In this document: in pieces, positions 1 to 8,288 of the stretch | Layout of the letters: every line of letters starts with the position of its first letter | How positions within the stretch are numbered: position 1 is the stretch's first letter | From: Gammaproteobacteria bacterium | GTDB taxonomy: Bacteria; Pseudomonadota; Gammaproteobacteria; Burkholderiales; Rhodocyclaceae | DNA: 64,000 nt | Direction of reading: 5' to 3' | Assembly (NCBI GenBank): GCA_018824085.1 | Contig: JAHJHI010000026.1 | Location: forward strand, 1-64,000 | Notes under the pieces: model-generated | The model's input: the letters and a program-made list of their open reading frames with translations, nothing else | The model's database searches: none | Told to the model about the DNA's origin: nothing | Program-made: the position numbers and the translations under genes

Positions 1-1
1 C

Positions 2-1360
2 GCCTCGACCGCCGATCTGGCCATCATCCTGGTCGACGCGCGCCACGGCGTGCAGACGCAGACGCGCCGCCACAGCTTCCTGGTGTCGCTGATCGGCATC
101 AAGCGCGTCGTCGTCGCCATCAACAAGATGGACCTGGTCGGTTTTTCGCAGGATGTCTATGCCGGCATCGAGCGTGATTACCGTGCATTCGCCGGGCAGA
201 TCGGCCTGACGGAAATCCTGTGCATTCCGATGTCGGCGCTGCGCGGCGACAACATCATCGACAAGAGCGACCGCACGCCCTGGTACGACGGCCCGGCGCT
301 GATGGAGCATCTGGAGACGGTGGCGATCGAGGACGACGTGCAGAACGGCCCGTTCCGTCTGCCGGTGCAATGGGTGAACCGGCCCAACCTGGATTTTCGC
401 GGCTTCTCCGGCATGATCGCGTCGGGCCGCGTGCGCCCTGGCGACCGCATCCGCGTGCAGCCGTCGGGGCGCGACAGCACGGTCGAACGCATCGTCGTGT
501 CGGGCGGTGATCTGGACGAAGCGGTGGCGGGGCAGTCGGTGACGCTTACGCTCAGCGATGAAATCGACTGCAGCCGGGGCAATGTCATCGCGTCGGCAGA
601 GAATCCGGCCATTGCCGCCGACGCCTTCGACGCGACGCTGGTCTGGATGAGCGACGAAGCGCTCGCCACCGGTCGCAGCTATCTGATGAAGAGCGGCACC
701 CGGACCGTGGGCGCAACGGTCGGCCGGATCGACCACCGCGTGAACGTCAATACGCTGGAACGCAGCGACACGAACGCGCTGGCGCTGAACGAGATCGGCG
801 AGGTCGAACTGGCAACCGATCGCCTGCTGGCCTTCGACGCCTACCGGTCGGTGCGCGACACCGGAAGCTTCATCCTGATCGACCGCCTGAACAACAATAC
901 GGTGGCGGCCGGCATGCTGCGCGGCGCCCGTAGCCGGCCGCGCGATCTCGGCTGGATGCAGCGTGAAACAGGCCGCGACGCGCGCGCCGCGCTCAAGCAG
1001 CAGTCACCGCTCGTGTTGTGGGCGGGCGAGGGGATCGATGCCGGGCTGCTTGAACGCAAGCTCATGTCCGTCGGCCGTCATACGCTCGTGCTGCCGGCGG
1101 CAACGGCTGATCTGCTGCGCATCGTTGCGCTGCTGCTGGACGCCGGCCTGATCGTCATCATCGATGCGGAAGCGGCGCAGCCGCCGAGCTTCGGTGCGGC
1201 GCTGCCGACGGATGAATGCGTCGAACTGCGCGTCGCGGCCAATGCGGTGCAGGCATCGCTCGACGCCGCAGGTGGCCTGCTCGAATTGCCGGCGAGCGCG
1301 CCGGAAGAACAGATCGAGCAGATTGTCGACGCACTGCGTCGCGCAGGCCGTTTCGGCTGA
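2..1360 (+). CDS. cysN: Sulfate adenylyltransferase subunit 1 (CysN), 5' truncated, with degenerate APS-kinase-like tail
   Basis: This is the GTPase subunit of ATP sulfurylase, which with CysD makes adenosine 5'-phosphosulfate (APS) from sulfate and ATP in the cytoplasm. The frame is open from base 2, so the start lies outside the window. The visible part begins just before the G4 GTP-binding motif (NKMDLV) and runs through the EF-Tu-like beta-barrel domains. Unlike a plain CysN, it continues for about 110 residues after the barrel, from near base 1010. That tail aligns by eye with CysC/APS kinase (LVLWAGEG, then GRHTLVLP, then LLLDAGLIVII). The kinase P-loop (GLSGSGKST in CysC) is gone, replaced by AGEGIDAG, and the DGDNVR segment is also missing. 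The tail is therefore probably catalytically dead. CysD is expected just upstream, outside the window. Confidence 0.93.
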   Translation, partial: ASTADLAIILVDARHGVQTQTRRHSFLVSLIGIKRVVVAINKMDLVGFSQDVYAGIERDYRAFAGQIGLTEILCIPMSALRGDNIIDKSDRTPWYDGPALMEHLETVAIEDDVQNGPFRLPVQWVNRPNLDFRGFSGMIASGRVRPGDRIRVQPSGRDSTVERIVVSGGDLDEAVAGQSVTLTLSDEIDCSRGNVIASAENPAIAADAFDATLVWMSDEALATGRSYLMKSGTRTVGATVGRIDHRVNVNTLERSDTNALALNEIGEVELATDRLLAFDAYRSVRDTGSFILIDRLNNNTVAAGMLRGARSRPRDLGWMQRETGRDARAALKQQSPLVLWAGEGIDAGLLERKLMSVGRHTLVLPAATADLLRIVALLLDAGLIVIIDAEAAQPPSFGAALPTDECVELRVAANAVQASLDAAGGLLELPASAPEEQIEQIVDALRRAGRFG

Positions 1361-1421
1361 CGGACGCGGCAAGGCCATCTGACCGCCGGGCGGCTTCATC
1401 GTCGCTTGGCGGGCGCCATCT

Positions 1422-1506
1422 GCCCGGGTGGTGAAACTGGTATACACAGCGGACTTAAAATCCGCCGCCGCAAGGCATACGGGTTCAAGTCCCGTCCCGG
1501 GCACCA
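1422..1506 (+). tRNA. tRNA-Leu (anticodon UAA)
   Basis: The acceptor stem GCCCGGG pairs with CCCGGGC, followed by discriminator A and an encoded CCA. The anticodon stem GCGGA/TCCGC encloses loop CTTAAAA, giving anticodon TAA. A long variable arm (class II) precedes the T arm ACGGG-TTCAAGT-CCCGT. All features fit a leucine tRNA reading UUA. It begins about 60 bases after the cysN stop on the same strand. Confidence 0.97.
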
Positions 1507-1756
1507 ATAGCGACGCGGGGTTTCAGGGCATCGCCCGACAATCTCCCGCCTTCATGCCCGCTATCCGAGCTGTCCTTCCGGATTGATTTCTCGCTCGCCG
1601 TGTTGTTGGCGACCGGACGGCGTCAGCTTCGTCCGACGCTGCGATGCTGCGGGTGCTTACGCGGCTTTCTCCGGCTCCCGCCTAGACTTCAGGTCAAGAC
1701 ATGCGCACACGCCGTGTGCCGCACATCAGACTGAATACGATACCCGGGAGCGCATC

Positions 1757-1978
1757 ATGGCGAATACATACCGATTCCTCAAGTGCCTGGCGATCGTTGG
1801 CATGGTCGCAAGTCTGACCGCCTGCGCCGGCATGACGAACAGCGAACGCAATGCAGCCATTGGCGCCACTGTCGGAGGCGTGGCGGGGTCGGTGCTGACC
1901 GGCGGCAGCACCGCAGGCACGGTCGGCGGCGCTGTTGTTGGCGGCGCCATCGGCAACGAGATGGGCAAGCGCAGGTAA
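1757..1978 (+). CDS. Small glycine-zipper lipoprotein (OsmB-like)
   Basis: This 73-residue protein has a signal peptide ending in a lipobox (LTAC/A). It is followed by alternating Gly-rich segments (IGATVGGVAGSVL, GGAVVGGAIGNEMG), the pattern of glycine-zipper 2TM or OsmB-like outer-membrane lipoproteins. The ATG at 1757 was chosen over the longer open frame from 1583 because the signal peptide starts there and a GGGAG motif precedes it. The family is associated with envelope stress and its molecular role is not settled. The next gene also encodes a small lipoprotein, so the pair may be a small envelope operon. Confidence 0.85.
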   Translation: MANTYRFLKCLAIVGMVASLTACAGMTNSERNAAIGATVGGVAGSVLTGGSTAGTVGGAVVGGAIGNEMGKRR

Positions 1979-2069
1979 GCGGACCGGGGTGCCGATGCAG
2001 CATCCCCGACCAACACGATTGCCGGGCCTCGCGGCCCGGCCCATGCCACACCACTCCAAGGAGATTTTC

Positions 2070-2384
2070 ATGCGCTACCTAGCCCCCGCAATCCTCGCTC
2101 TGTCCGTTTTTTCCGTGACCATGCTGCCCGGCTGCGCGGTGTCGCGGGACCAGTCGTCCGTGGGTTCCTACATCGATGACGCGGCGATCACGACCGCCGT
2201 CAAGGCGCGCTTTGCCGAAGACAAGACGGTTGCAGCGACGTCGATCAGCGTCGAAACGCTCAATGGCACCGTGCTGCTTTCGGGGTTCGCGAAGAACGCC
2301 ACCGAAAAGATGAATGCCGAAAAACTCGCGCATGGCGTCAAGGGCGTGAAGGCCGTCAAGAACGAGATCGTCCTCGGCAAGTAA
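2070..2384 (+). CDS. BON-domain lipoprotein
   Basis: This 104-residue protein has a lipoprotein signal peptide (MLPGC) followed by one BON domain (IDDAAITTAVKARFAED..., GTVLLSGFAKN..., VKGVKAVKNEIVL), the phospholipid-binding fold of OsmY. It should be an outer-membrane or periplasmic lipoprotein linked to envelope integrity. The start at 2070 follows a good ribosome binding site (AAGGAGA). The frame open from 1935 lacks a signal peptide at its first Met and overlaps the preceding gene. A strong terminator-like hairpin follows the stop. Confidence 0.88.
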   Translation: MRYLAPAILALSVFSVTMLPGCAVSRDQSSVGSYIDDAAITTAVKARFAEDKTVAATSISVETLNGTVLLSGFAKNATEKMNAEKLAHGVKGVKAVKNEIVLGK

Positions 2385-2403
2385 GTTCGGCATACGCCGG
2401 CCG

Positions 2404-2445
2404 ACGGGAGCCCGACACGGAAACGTGTCCGGCTCCCGTTGTTCG
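2404..2445 (+). terminator. Hairpin after the BON lipoprotein gene
   Basis: The arms ACGGGAGCC and GGCTCCCGT, with an inner GACACG/CGTGTC stem closed by a GAAA tetraloop, form a long hairpin 20 bases after the stop. The T-rich tail is weak (TTGTTCGTTGT), so termination efficiency is uncertain. Confidence 0.7.
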
Positions 2446-2496
2446 TTGTGTGTCGCTATCCTTGTCGCACCCTTTCGTTGGCGCGGCGACGCACGC

Positions 2497-3294
2497 ATGC
2501 TGATCGACACCCATTGCCATCTGGACGCTTCCGGATTCGACGCGGATCGCGCGGCGGTGCTGGCGCGCGCGCGCGCGGCCGGCGTCGGGCGCATCGTGCT
2601 GCCGGCCGTCGATCGCGCGAGTTTCACGCGGGTGCGCGAACTGTGTGTCGATGCGCCCGATCTGCGTTTCGCGCTCGGCATCCATCCGCTGTACGTAGCG
2701 GCCGCGACACCGGGCGACTTCACGAGCCTGGGCGAGCAACTGTCGGACCCTGAAGTCGTCGCGGTCGGCGAGATCGGGCTGGACTTCTTCGTGAAGGACA
2801 TCGATCCGTTGCTGCAGGAAGCCTGCTTCGTGCGCCAGCTCGAATTTGCGCGCGACCATGACCTGCCGGTGCTGCTGCACGTGCGGCGCAGTCAGGACCG
2901 GATACTGAAGCACCTGCGCACGGTGTTCGGCCCCCGGGGGCCGGGCGGCATCGCGCATGCGTTCAACGGCAGCCGACAGCAGGCGGACGCGTTCATCAAG
3001 CTGGGTTTCGTGCTCGGCTTCGGCGGCGCCGTCACCTGGGCGCGAGCGCTGAACCTGCGGCGTCTGGTGACGGAACTTCCGCTCGACGCCATCGTGCTGG
3101 AAACCGATGCGCCGGACATGCCGCCGGAGTTCGCCGCCCGTGAACGCAACGAGCCCGCCAATGTCGAGCGCATCGCCCGCATCATCGCCGGCATTCGTGG
3201 CCTGGCACCGGATGAACTGGTGCGCGCCACCGGGGAGAACGCGTTGCGCGTGCTGCCCCGGATGGCCTTGCCCGGCGCGGCTTACAGCGTGTAG
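2497..3294 (+). CDS. TatD-family metal-dependent hydrolase
   Basis: This 265-residue TIM-barrel amidohydrolase is of the TatD/YjjV/YcfH family, whose members act as metal-dependent 3'-5' deoxyribonucleases. It begins with the metal-binding DTHCHLD motif right after the start. It carries GEIGLDF in the middle, HV near residue 128, AHAFNGS near 175 and ETDAPDM near 205, all family landmarks. The ATG at 2497 puts the THCHLD motif at the canonical position. The open frame upstream to 2425 crosses the hairpin region and is rejected. Its 3' end overlaps the convergent TonB receptor gene by 13 bases. Confidence 0.92.
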   Translation: MLIDTHCHLDASGFDADRAAVLARARAAGVGRIVLPAVDRASFTRVRELCVDAPDLRFALGIHPLYVAAATPGDFTSLGEQLSDPEVVAVGEIGLDFFVKDIDPLLQEACFVRQLEFARDHDLPVLLHVRRSQDRILKHLRTVFGPRGPGGIAHAFNGSRQQADAFIKLGFVLGFGGAVTWARALNLRRLVTELPLDAIVLETDAPDMPPEFAARERNEPANVERIARIIAGIRGLAPDELVRATGENALRVLPRMALPGAAYSV

Positions 3295-5492
3295 GCAGCC
3301 GACACGCCGATCAGCCACGTGCGTTCGGCGGCCGGCGCGTAGTAGCGCCCGGTCAGTGTGTCGCCGGCGTTGATGTAGATGGAGCCGACGTATTCCTTGT
3401 CGAACAGGTTGTCGATGCGCGCAAATTCGCTGAATTTCCAGCCGCCGACCTTCTGCGAGAAACCGCCGCGGATGGCCGCCACGCCGTAGCCGCCGACGCG
3501 CACGGTGTTGGTGTCATTGGCGAACATGCGACCGCTCGCGCGGTATTCCACGGCGCCGCTGAAACCGGCCGGCTCGTGGCGCCAGGTCAATTCGCCGTAG
3601 AAGGACTTGTTGGCCACGCCGGCAATCTTGTTGCCGGACGCAACGGCTTCCGGCGCGACGGCGCTCGGGCAGCGGGCTTCCATGCAGGTTGTGAAGGCGT
3701 CGTCGAACTTGGCGTCGAGCAAGGTGAATGCCGCATACGCGCCGAGAGTGTCGGTGAGCCGCGAGTCGATCGACAGTTCGACGCCCTTGCGCGAGGTGTC
3801 GCCCGCGTTCTGGTAGACGACGCGGCCGTTTTCGTTGCTTCGGGTGACGATTTCCTTTTCGGATTCGATGTAGAAGGCCGCGACGTCGACACGCGTCGAG
3901 TCGTTCAGATAGGTCTTCATGCCGAGCTCGTACTGCATGCTCGTGGAGGGCTTCAGATCGAAATTCAGGCCGGTCTGGTTGTCCTCGCGGTAGGCAAGTT
4001 CGATCAGCGTGGGTGCTTCGAAGCTCTGGCCGGCGTTGGCGTAGAGGTTGGTTGTCGGTGTGAGCTTGTACACCGCACCCACGGTCGAGGTCCAGTCGCT
4101 GTAGTCGGCAGAGCCGCTGTCGTCCGGATTCACGCCGGCGAGCGTCGATCCGGAGCAGGCACCGTTGCAGATGAAGTGGTCGTCCGATTCGAAATCGATG
4201 CGCGTGTAGCGGATGCCGCCGGACAGCGAGAAGTCCGGCATCAGCGCCCATTCAGCCTGTGCGAAGACGCCGGACTGTTCGGCGGTATTGGTTTCATTGC
4301 GCTTGAGTGCGCCACGCGTACCGTAGTTTGCGGTGCCGCCGTTGTCGTTCGCCACGGTCGCGCCGTTGCGGTAGCCCTTGCGGTCCTCGTCGGCCCGCTC
4401 GTACTCGGCACCAACACTGAACGTGAGCGTGTCCAGCTTGCGCGTCCAGCGCAGATTGGTGCCCCAGTAGTCACGGTCGTAGACCGACACGCCGCCGTTG
4501 CCGGTCACACGGTTCTGCACGAAGGAGTTGATCGCGAGGAACTGTTCGTTGTTGCGGTTTCCGGCGTAGAACATCGCGCGCAGCGTGTCGCGATCCGACA
4601 GCGCCGTTTCGAATACGGCGCCGCCCTGGGTGTTCTCCAGCGTGCGGCGGGTGCCGAAATACTCTGCGGTCTGGGCACCGTTTGCACCGGACAGCGCGGC
4701 GGTGCCTTGCTGGCGGCGGTCGCTGTTGAGCTGAGAGATGTCCAGGCCGAGCGGATCTTCAACGCCGTCCTGCTTCAGGTAATTGCCGACGACCGTCAGC
4801 GTGCTCTTGTCGCCGAGCAGCCAGCGTGCCTTGAAGTTGGCCTGCTCCTTGTTGGAATTGCTGTAGTCGCGATAGCCGTCGCTGTCGAAGCGCGACACGC
4901 TGGCCGTGTAGCCGAAGTTGCCGAGCGTGTCACCGAATTTGAGGCCGTAGCGCGTGGTGCTGTCGCTGCCGGCCTGAAAACTCGGCGTGATGGTGAAGCG
5001 CTCGGGTGCGTCTTCAGTGAATACCTGCACCACGCCGCCCGAGTGGTTGCCGTACAGGGATGAGAAGGGGCCGCGCAGCACTTCGATGCGGCTGGCGGAC
5101 GACAGGTCGAACAGACCCGTGCCGCCCTGGCCGTCGGGCGTGCTGGCGGGAATGCCGTCGGCCAGCAGCTTGATGCCGCGCACGCCGAACTGCGAACGGG
5201 CGCCGAAGCCGCGTATCGTCAGCGACTGCTCCTGCGCGTAGTTTTCCTTGCCGGCCGACATGACGCCAGGCACCCGGTTGATCACCTCCGACAGGTTCAC
5301 CGTGGCGCGCTGTTCCTGGATCGTTTCCTGGCTGACCGAATCGATGGCCATCGGCAGGTCGAAGGAATTCTGTTCGATGCGCGTGCCGGTGATGACGACG
5401 GTCGGAGCGATGACCGGACCGGCGGCTGATGCACACTGCCCGATGAGGGCCAGTGCGAGGGCGAGCGGGGTGTGGCGGGGAAGCGGCAACAT
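3282..5492 (-). CDS. TonB-dependent outer-membrane receptor (siderophore type)
   Basis: This 736-residue protein has a cleavable signal peptide (LALALALIGQCASAA) and a TonB-box-like segment (TVVITGTRIE). The plug domain carries SEVINRVPGV, TIRGFGARSQFGVRG and IEVLRGPFSSLYG, and the protein ends as a 22-strand barrel with a terminal aromatic (AAYTL). It should import an iron chelate or another scarce ligand using TonB energy, but the ligand cannot be read from sequence. Two loops hold Cys pairs (ICNGAC, TCMEARC). The start at 5492 is used because the 202 residues upstream in the open frame have no signal peptide and run through the neighbouring PIN gene. No regulator or anti-sigma factor gene is adjacent. 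Confidence 0.93.
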   Translation of the reverse strand: MLPLPRHTPLALALALIGQCASAAGPVIAPTVVITGTRIEQNSFDLPMAIDSVSQETIQEQRATVNLSEVINRVPGVMSAGKENYAQEQSLTIRGFGARSQFGVRGIKLLADGIPASTPDGQGGTGLFDLSSASRIEVLRGPFSSLYGNHSGGVVQVFTEDAPERFTITPSFQAGSDSTTRYGLKFGDTLGNFGYTASVSRFDSDGYRDYSNSNKEQANFKARWLLGDKSTLTVVGNYLKQDGVEDPLGLDISQLNSDRRQQGTAALSGANGAQTAEYFGTRRTLENTQGGAVFETALSDRDTLRAMFYAGNRNNEQFLAINSFVQNRVTGNGGVSVYDRDYWGTNLRWTRKLDTLTFSVGAEYERADEDRKGYRNGATVANDNGGTANYGTRGALKRNETNTAEQSGVFAQAEWALMPDFSLSGGIRYTRIDFESDDHFICNGACSGSTLAGVNPDDSGSADYSDWTSTVGAVYKLTPTTNLYANAGQSFEAPTLIELAYREDNQTGLNFDLKPSTSMQYELGMKTYLNDSTRVDVAAFYIESEKEIVTRSNENGRVVYQNAGDTSRKGVELSIDSRLTDTLGAYAAFTLLDAKFDDAFTTCMEARCPSAVAPEAVASGNKIAGVANKSFYGELTWRHEPAGFSGAVEYRASGRMFANDTNTVRVGGYGVAAIRGGFSQKVGGWKFSEFARIDNLFDKEYVGSIYINAGDTLTGRYYAPAAERTWLIGVSAAYTL

Positions 5493-5518
5493 GTGTCTCT
5501 GTCTCTCTCTGTGTGTGG
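5492..5518. repeat. CT/GT dinucleotide-rich tract at the receptor start
   Basis: The tract TGTGTCTCTGTCTCTCTCTGTGTGTGG lies immediately 5' of the receptor start codon. It is mixed CT and GT rather than a pure repeat. It occupies the position where the ribosome binding site of the receptor gene should be, and no clear SD is seen there. Confidence 0.5.
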
Positions 5519-5679
5519 CGACCGGCCGGGCGCGCCGGTCGTGAGTGCGTTCGACGTGTCGACGCACGTCTTCAATGGCGCAGCGGAGTATAGGTAGCGC
5601 GCGGTTACATAGCCTCACGAAAAGCTTGAACCTGCGTGTGCCGTGACGAGTGCGGGTGTCTTTCCCGTCCGGTCCGGAA

Positions 5680-6123
5680 TCAGGCGGGCGGCGGCGCTGC
5701 GAACAGGTCCTGGATCGCCGGCGGAGCGAGCACGCGCAGGCCCGGCGGGCACAGGCGGTGCCGACCCAGCCGCAGCACGGCGCGGTCGCGCGATACCAGC
5801 AGGTCGGCGCCGGCGCGCACCGCCAGATCGAAGAACTTCTGGTCTTCGCGATCACGGCAGCGCGGCAGCGTGCTGTCCGGCGCGTCCGGCAGCGCGTGCA
5901 TTTCCAGTTGCGCGCAATAGTCGGCGTGCAGTGCTGCGGCCTGCGCGTCGTCCAGGCCGAATTTCGGGTAGCGCAACACGGTGCGCAGCTCGCGCAGGCA
6001 GGCGTCGTCGCACAGCAGACGGGCGCGCCCGTCCGCGACGGCCCGTGCGACACAATCCAGTTCGGGGTTGTGCCACAGCAGCAGGTCGAGCACGGCATTG
6101 GTATCGAGAACGACGCGGATCAT
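5680..6123 (-). CDS. PIN-domain protein (putative toxin-antitoxin toxin family)
   Basis: This 147-residue PIN-fold protein starts with the acidic motif VLDTNAVLDLLLW. A conserved Glu-containing helix follows (CLRELRTVLRYPKF), then DREDQKFFDLAVRAGADLLVSRD near the C-terminus, giving the usual quartet of acidic residues of PIN ribonucleases. It resembles the family called putative toxin-antitoxin system toxin component, PIN family. No antitoxin gene is seen on either side. The start at 6123 is chosen because the DTN motif normally sits about six residues from the N-terminus. The open frame reaches 6228 but adds no conserved sequence. Confidence 0.82.
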   Translation of the reverse strand: MIRVVLDTNAVLDLLLWHNPELDCVARAVADGRARLLCDDACLRELRTVLRYPKFGLDDAQAAALHADYCAQLEMHALPDAPDSTLPRCRDREDQKFFDLAVRAGADLLVSRDRAVLRLGRHRLCPPGLRVLAPPAIQDLFAAPPPA

Positions 6124-6247
6124 CGGGGGCGAGGGTGTGCAGGGAGGCGCAGTGTAGTGCGAGTCGCCGCACCGGGGGGCTACCGGATGCGGGTGTCGCG
6201 CGGAAGCATTGACGGCTTTCCGGCGCATCGGTTAGGCTGCGTCCGCC

Positions 6248-6435
6248 TCAGGTGCCCCGAGTGGTGTCCGCCACAACGGGATAAACGGGAAGTCAGGTGC
6301 GCAACCGCATGGCGGTTGCAATGCCGACGCTGCCCCCGCAACGGTAAGCGAGTCGTAGCAGTCCATTCAGCCACTGTGCTCAGGCATGGGAAGGCGGGCT
6401 GCATAATCCCCTCGTGAGCCCGGATACCGGCCTGG
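6248..6435 (+). promoter_or_regulatory. Cobalamin (adenosylcobalamin-type) riboswitch
   Basis: The conserved elements occur in the right order: GGGAAGTCAGGTGC..., GCTGCCCCCGCAACGGTAAGC, GCCACTG, GGGAAGGCGGGC, and the B12 box AGCCCGGATACCGGCC at 6417-6432. About 170 bases separate the aptamer from the ATG at 6607. It should repress the downstream PEP-CTERM and btuB-like genes when cobalamin is plentiful. The expression platform was not resolved; GC-rich complementary segments between 6450 and 6530 could sequester or terminate. Confidence 0.96.
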
Positions 6436-6606
6436 TGCAATCGACCGATGGCTGCGGAGGGCTGCCTGGGTGCGCATGTTGCTGCCCGGCTGCTTCCGTC
6501 AAGTGCCAAGTCGGCTCCTCCATGTGTATCTCGCGCATCGACTGCGCACCATCGGATTTCCGCAATACGCCGGCGCGGGTGAAGCCGGCACTGCACGGAG
6601 GTCTGC

Positions 6607-7431
6607 ATGCGCACCATTCTTCTTTCATCCTTCATCACATCGCTGGCCGGGTTGTCGTTCGCCGGCAGCGCCCACGCCGGGCCGTTCGCGCCGGCGGCGG
6701 GACAGGCGGGATCGACCGCCATCAGCAAGAACGACGCCGGCATCGTCCAGTGGGCGACCGGCTGGCAGGACTACGCGCCGAACGAAACACCCGGCGCCGT
6801 TGCCGCCACCTGGCGTACGCCGGACAAGGCGCTCGGCGCGGCCGTCGGTGATTCGTACGACATCGTGTCGCTCGGCAACGGCGGCAGCATCACGCTGACG
6901 TTCGGCGGCTACATCCACGATGGCGATGGCGCGGACTTCGCCGTGTTCGAGAACAGCTTCAGCAGCGCCTTCCTCGAACTCGCGTTTGTCGAGGTGTCTT
7001 CCAACGGCGCAGACTTTTTCCGCTTCCCGGTCTATTCCTTCACGCCCGGCCCGGTCGGCGCCTTCGGTGCCGTGGACCCCACGAACATCGACGGCTTCGC
7101 CGGCAAGTACCAGCAGGGATGGGGCACCGCGTTCGACCTTGCGCTGCTGGCCGGCAACGAAGGTCTGGACATCAACCGGGTGCAGTACGTGCGCCTGGTC
7201 GACGTCATCGGCAACGGTACGGAGTTCGACGACTTCCCGGCGGCCTACGGCGGACCGAACCTGATCTACGACCCGTACAACACGACCGGCAGCCAGGGCT
7301 TCGACCTCGATGCGGTGGGGGTGATGCACTTCACCGCCGCCGCCGCGGTGCCCGAGCCGTCGCAGTTCGCGATGTTTGCGTCCGCGCTGGCGCTGATGCC
7401 GCTGCTGGTGCGTCGCCGCCGCGCCGCCTGA
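6607..7431 (+). CDS. PEP-CTERM surface protein of the cobalamin riboswitch operon
   Basis: This 274-residue secreted protein has an N-terminal signal peptide (SLAGLSFAGSAHA). Its beta-rich body contains SLGNGGSITLTFGGYI, DGDGADFAVFENSF, AFVEVSSNGADFFRF and a C-terminal AYGGPN...GFDLDAVG segment. A PEP-CTERM sorting tail follows: VPEP, a hydrophobic helix, then RRRR. I recognise the body as the unnamed cell-surface protein family often found next to btuB and DUF4465 genes in other phyla. A strong SD (GGAGG) precedes the ATG. It is the first gene after the riboswitch, so B12 limitation should induce it. Inferred role: capture of corrinoids at the cell surface before the TonB receptor. Binding itself is not shown by sequence. 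Confidence 0.88.
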   Translation: MRTILLSSFITSLAGLSFAGSAHAGPFAPAAGQAGSTAISKNDAGIVQWATGWQDYAPNETPGAVAATWRTPDKALGAAVGDSYDIVSLGNGGSITLTFGGYIHDGDGADFAVFENSFSSAFLELAFVEVSSNGADFFRFPVYSFTPGPVGAFGAVDPTNIDGFAGKYQQGWGTAFDLALLAGNEGLDINRVQYVRLVDVIGNGTEFDDFPAAYGGPNLIYDPYNTTGSQGFDLDAVGVMHFTAAAAVPEPSQFAMFASALALMPLLVRRRRAA

Positions 7432-7456
7432 ACGTTCGCACCCACCTCGTCAATCA

Positions 7457-7479
7457 GCCGGGTGCGCGACGCACCCGGC
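7457..7479 (+). other. Strong hairpin between the two PEP-CTERM genes
   Basis: Perfect 10-base arms GCCGGGTGCG and CGCACCCGGC are separated by CGA. No T-tract follows, so it is unlikely to be a simple terminator. It may be an mRNA processing or stability element that sets relative expression of the two genes. Confidence 0.6.
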
Positions 7480-7498
7480 CCCGTTACGGAACAACACC

Positions 7499-8287
7499 AT
7501 GAAAATCATCCTGTCCGCCGCGATCGTCGCGGCGTTTTTTGCAGGCGGCGCGCATGCCGCCGTGAGCGGTTTCGACGAGTTGCCGCTCGCCCCCGAAAGC
7601 CACTACTTTCCCGAGACGGCCGGCACGTTCACGAGCGGCCCGGCGCGCTACAACCACGACTACACGGACTACAGCGAATACGGTCTGCCCGGTTGCTGCC
7701 ACAGCGGCTGGATCTACTCCAACCGCACCGACACCACGACGGCCGGGCATCTCAACCAGCACAGCGCGATCACGGGCGGAGGCGCCGAAGGTTCGTCGAA
7801 CTACGCCGTTGCGAACTTCGGAGCACCTGCGATCACCTTCGACAGTGCGCTGGAAGTCGGCAGCGCCTGGTTCACCAACACGACCTACACCGCGCTGTCG
7901 ATGCTGCAGGGCGACTCGTTCGCGAAGAAGTTCGGCGGTGCTGACGGCTCGGATCCGGACTGGCTGCGCCTCACCATCATCGGCATGAACGGCGCGGCGC
8001 AGACCGGAACGGTTGATTTCTATCTGGCCGATTTCCGTTTCGAGGACAACAGCCTGGATTACGTACTGGACAGCTGGCAGCAGGTGAACCTGTCGTCACT
8101 GGGCCTGGTGACCAGCCTGCAGTTCGAACTCGCGTCGAGCGACACCGGGGCGTTCGGCATCAACACGCCGGCCTATTTCGCGATGGACAACCTGCGCGTG
8201 ACGGCAGTGCCGGAGCCGGGGCAGTACGCCCTGTTCGCATCAGGACTGCTGCTGATCGGCGCGCTCGTGCGGCGCAGACAGGGCTGA
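7499..8287 (+). CDS. DUF4465-like PEP-CTERM surface protein
   Basis: This 262-residue secreted protein has a signal peptide (IVAAFFAGGAHAA) and a body resembling DUF4465: YSEYGLPGCCHSGWIYSN, then AWFTNTTYTALSM, WLRLTIIGMNG, VDFYLADFRF, WQQVNLSSLGLV and INTPAYFAMDN. It ends in a PEP-CTERM tail (VPEP, hydrophobic stretch, VRRRQ). DUF4465 proteins are repeatedly found with B12-type TonB receptors, and here the gene lies one base before the btuB-like gene. Inferred role: exosortase-anchored partner in corrinoid capture. The adjacent Cys-Cys pair near residue 64 is the only cysteine in the mature protein and could make a vicinal disulfide or bind a ligand. Confidence 0.87.
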   Translation: MKIILSAAIVAAFFAGGAHAAVSGFDELPLAPESHYFPETAGTFTSGPARYNHDYTDYSEYGLPGCCHSGWIYSNRTDTTTAGHLNQHSAITGGGAEGSSNYAVANFGAPAITFDSALEVGSAWFTNTTYTALSMLQGDSFAKKFGGADGSDPDWLRLTIIGMNGAAQTGTVDFYLADFRFEDNSLDYVLDSWQQVNLSSLGLVTSLQFELASSDTGAFGINTPAYFAMDNLRVTAVPEPGQYALFASGLLLIGALVRRRQG

Positions 8288-8288
8288 C

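Noticed and set aside
3576-5063. 495-codon plus-strand open frame inside the TonB receptor gene
   Set aside because: Antisense to a well-supported receptor; it is Val/Arg/Gly-rich with no domain, as expected from GC-rich third positions.
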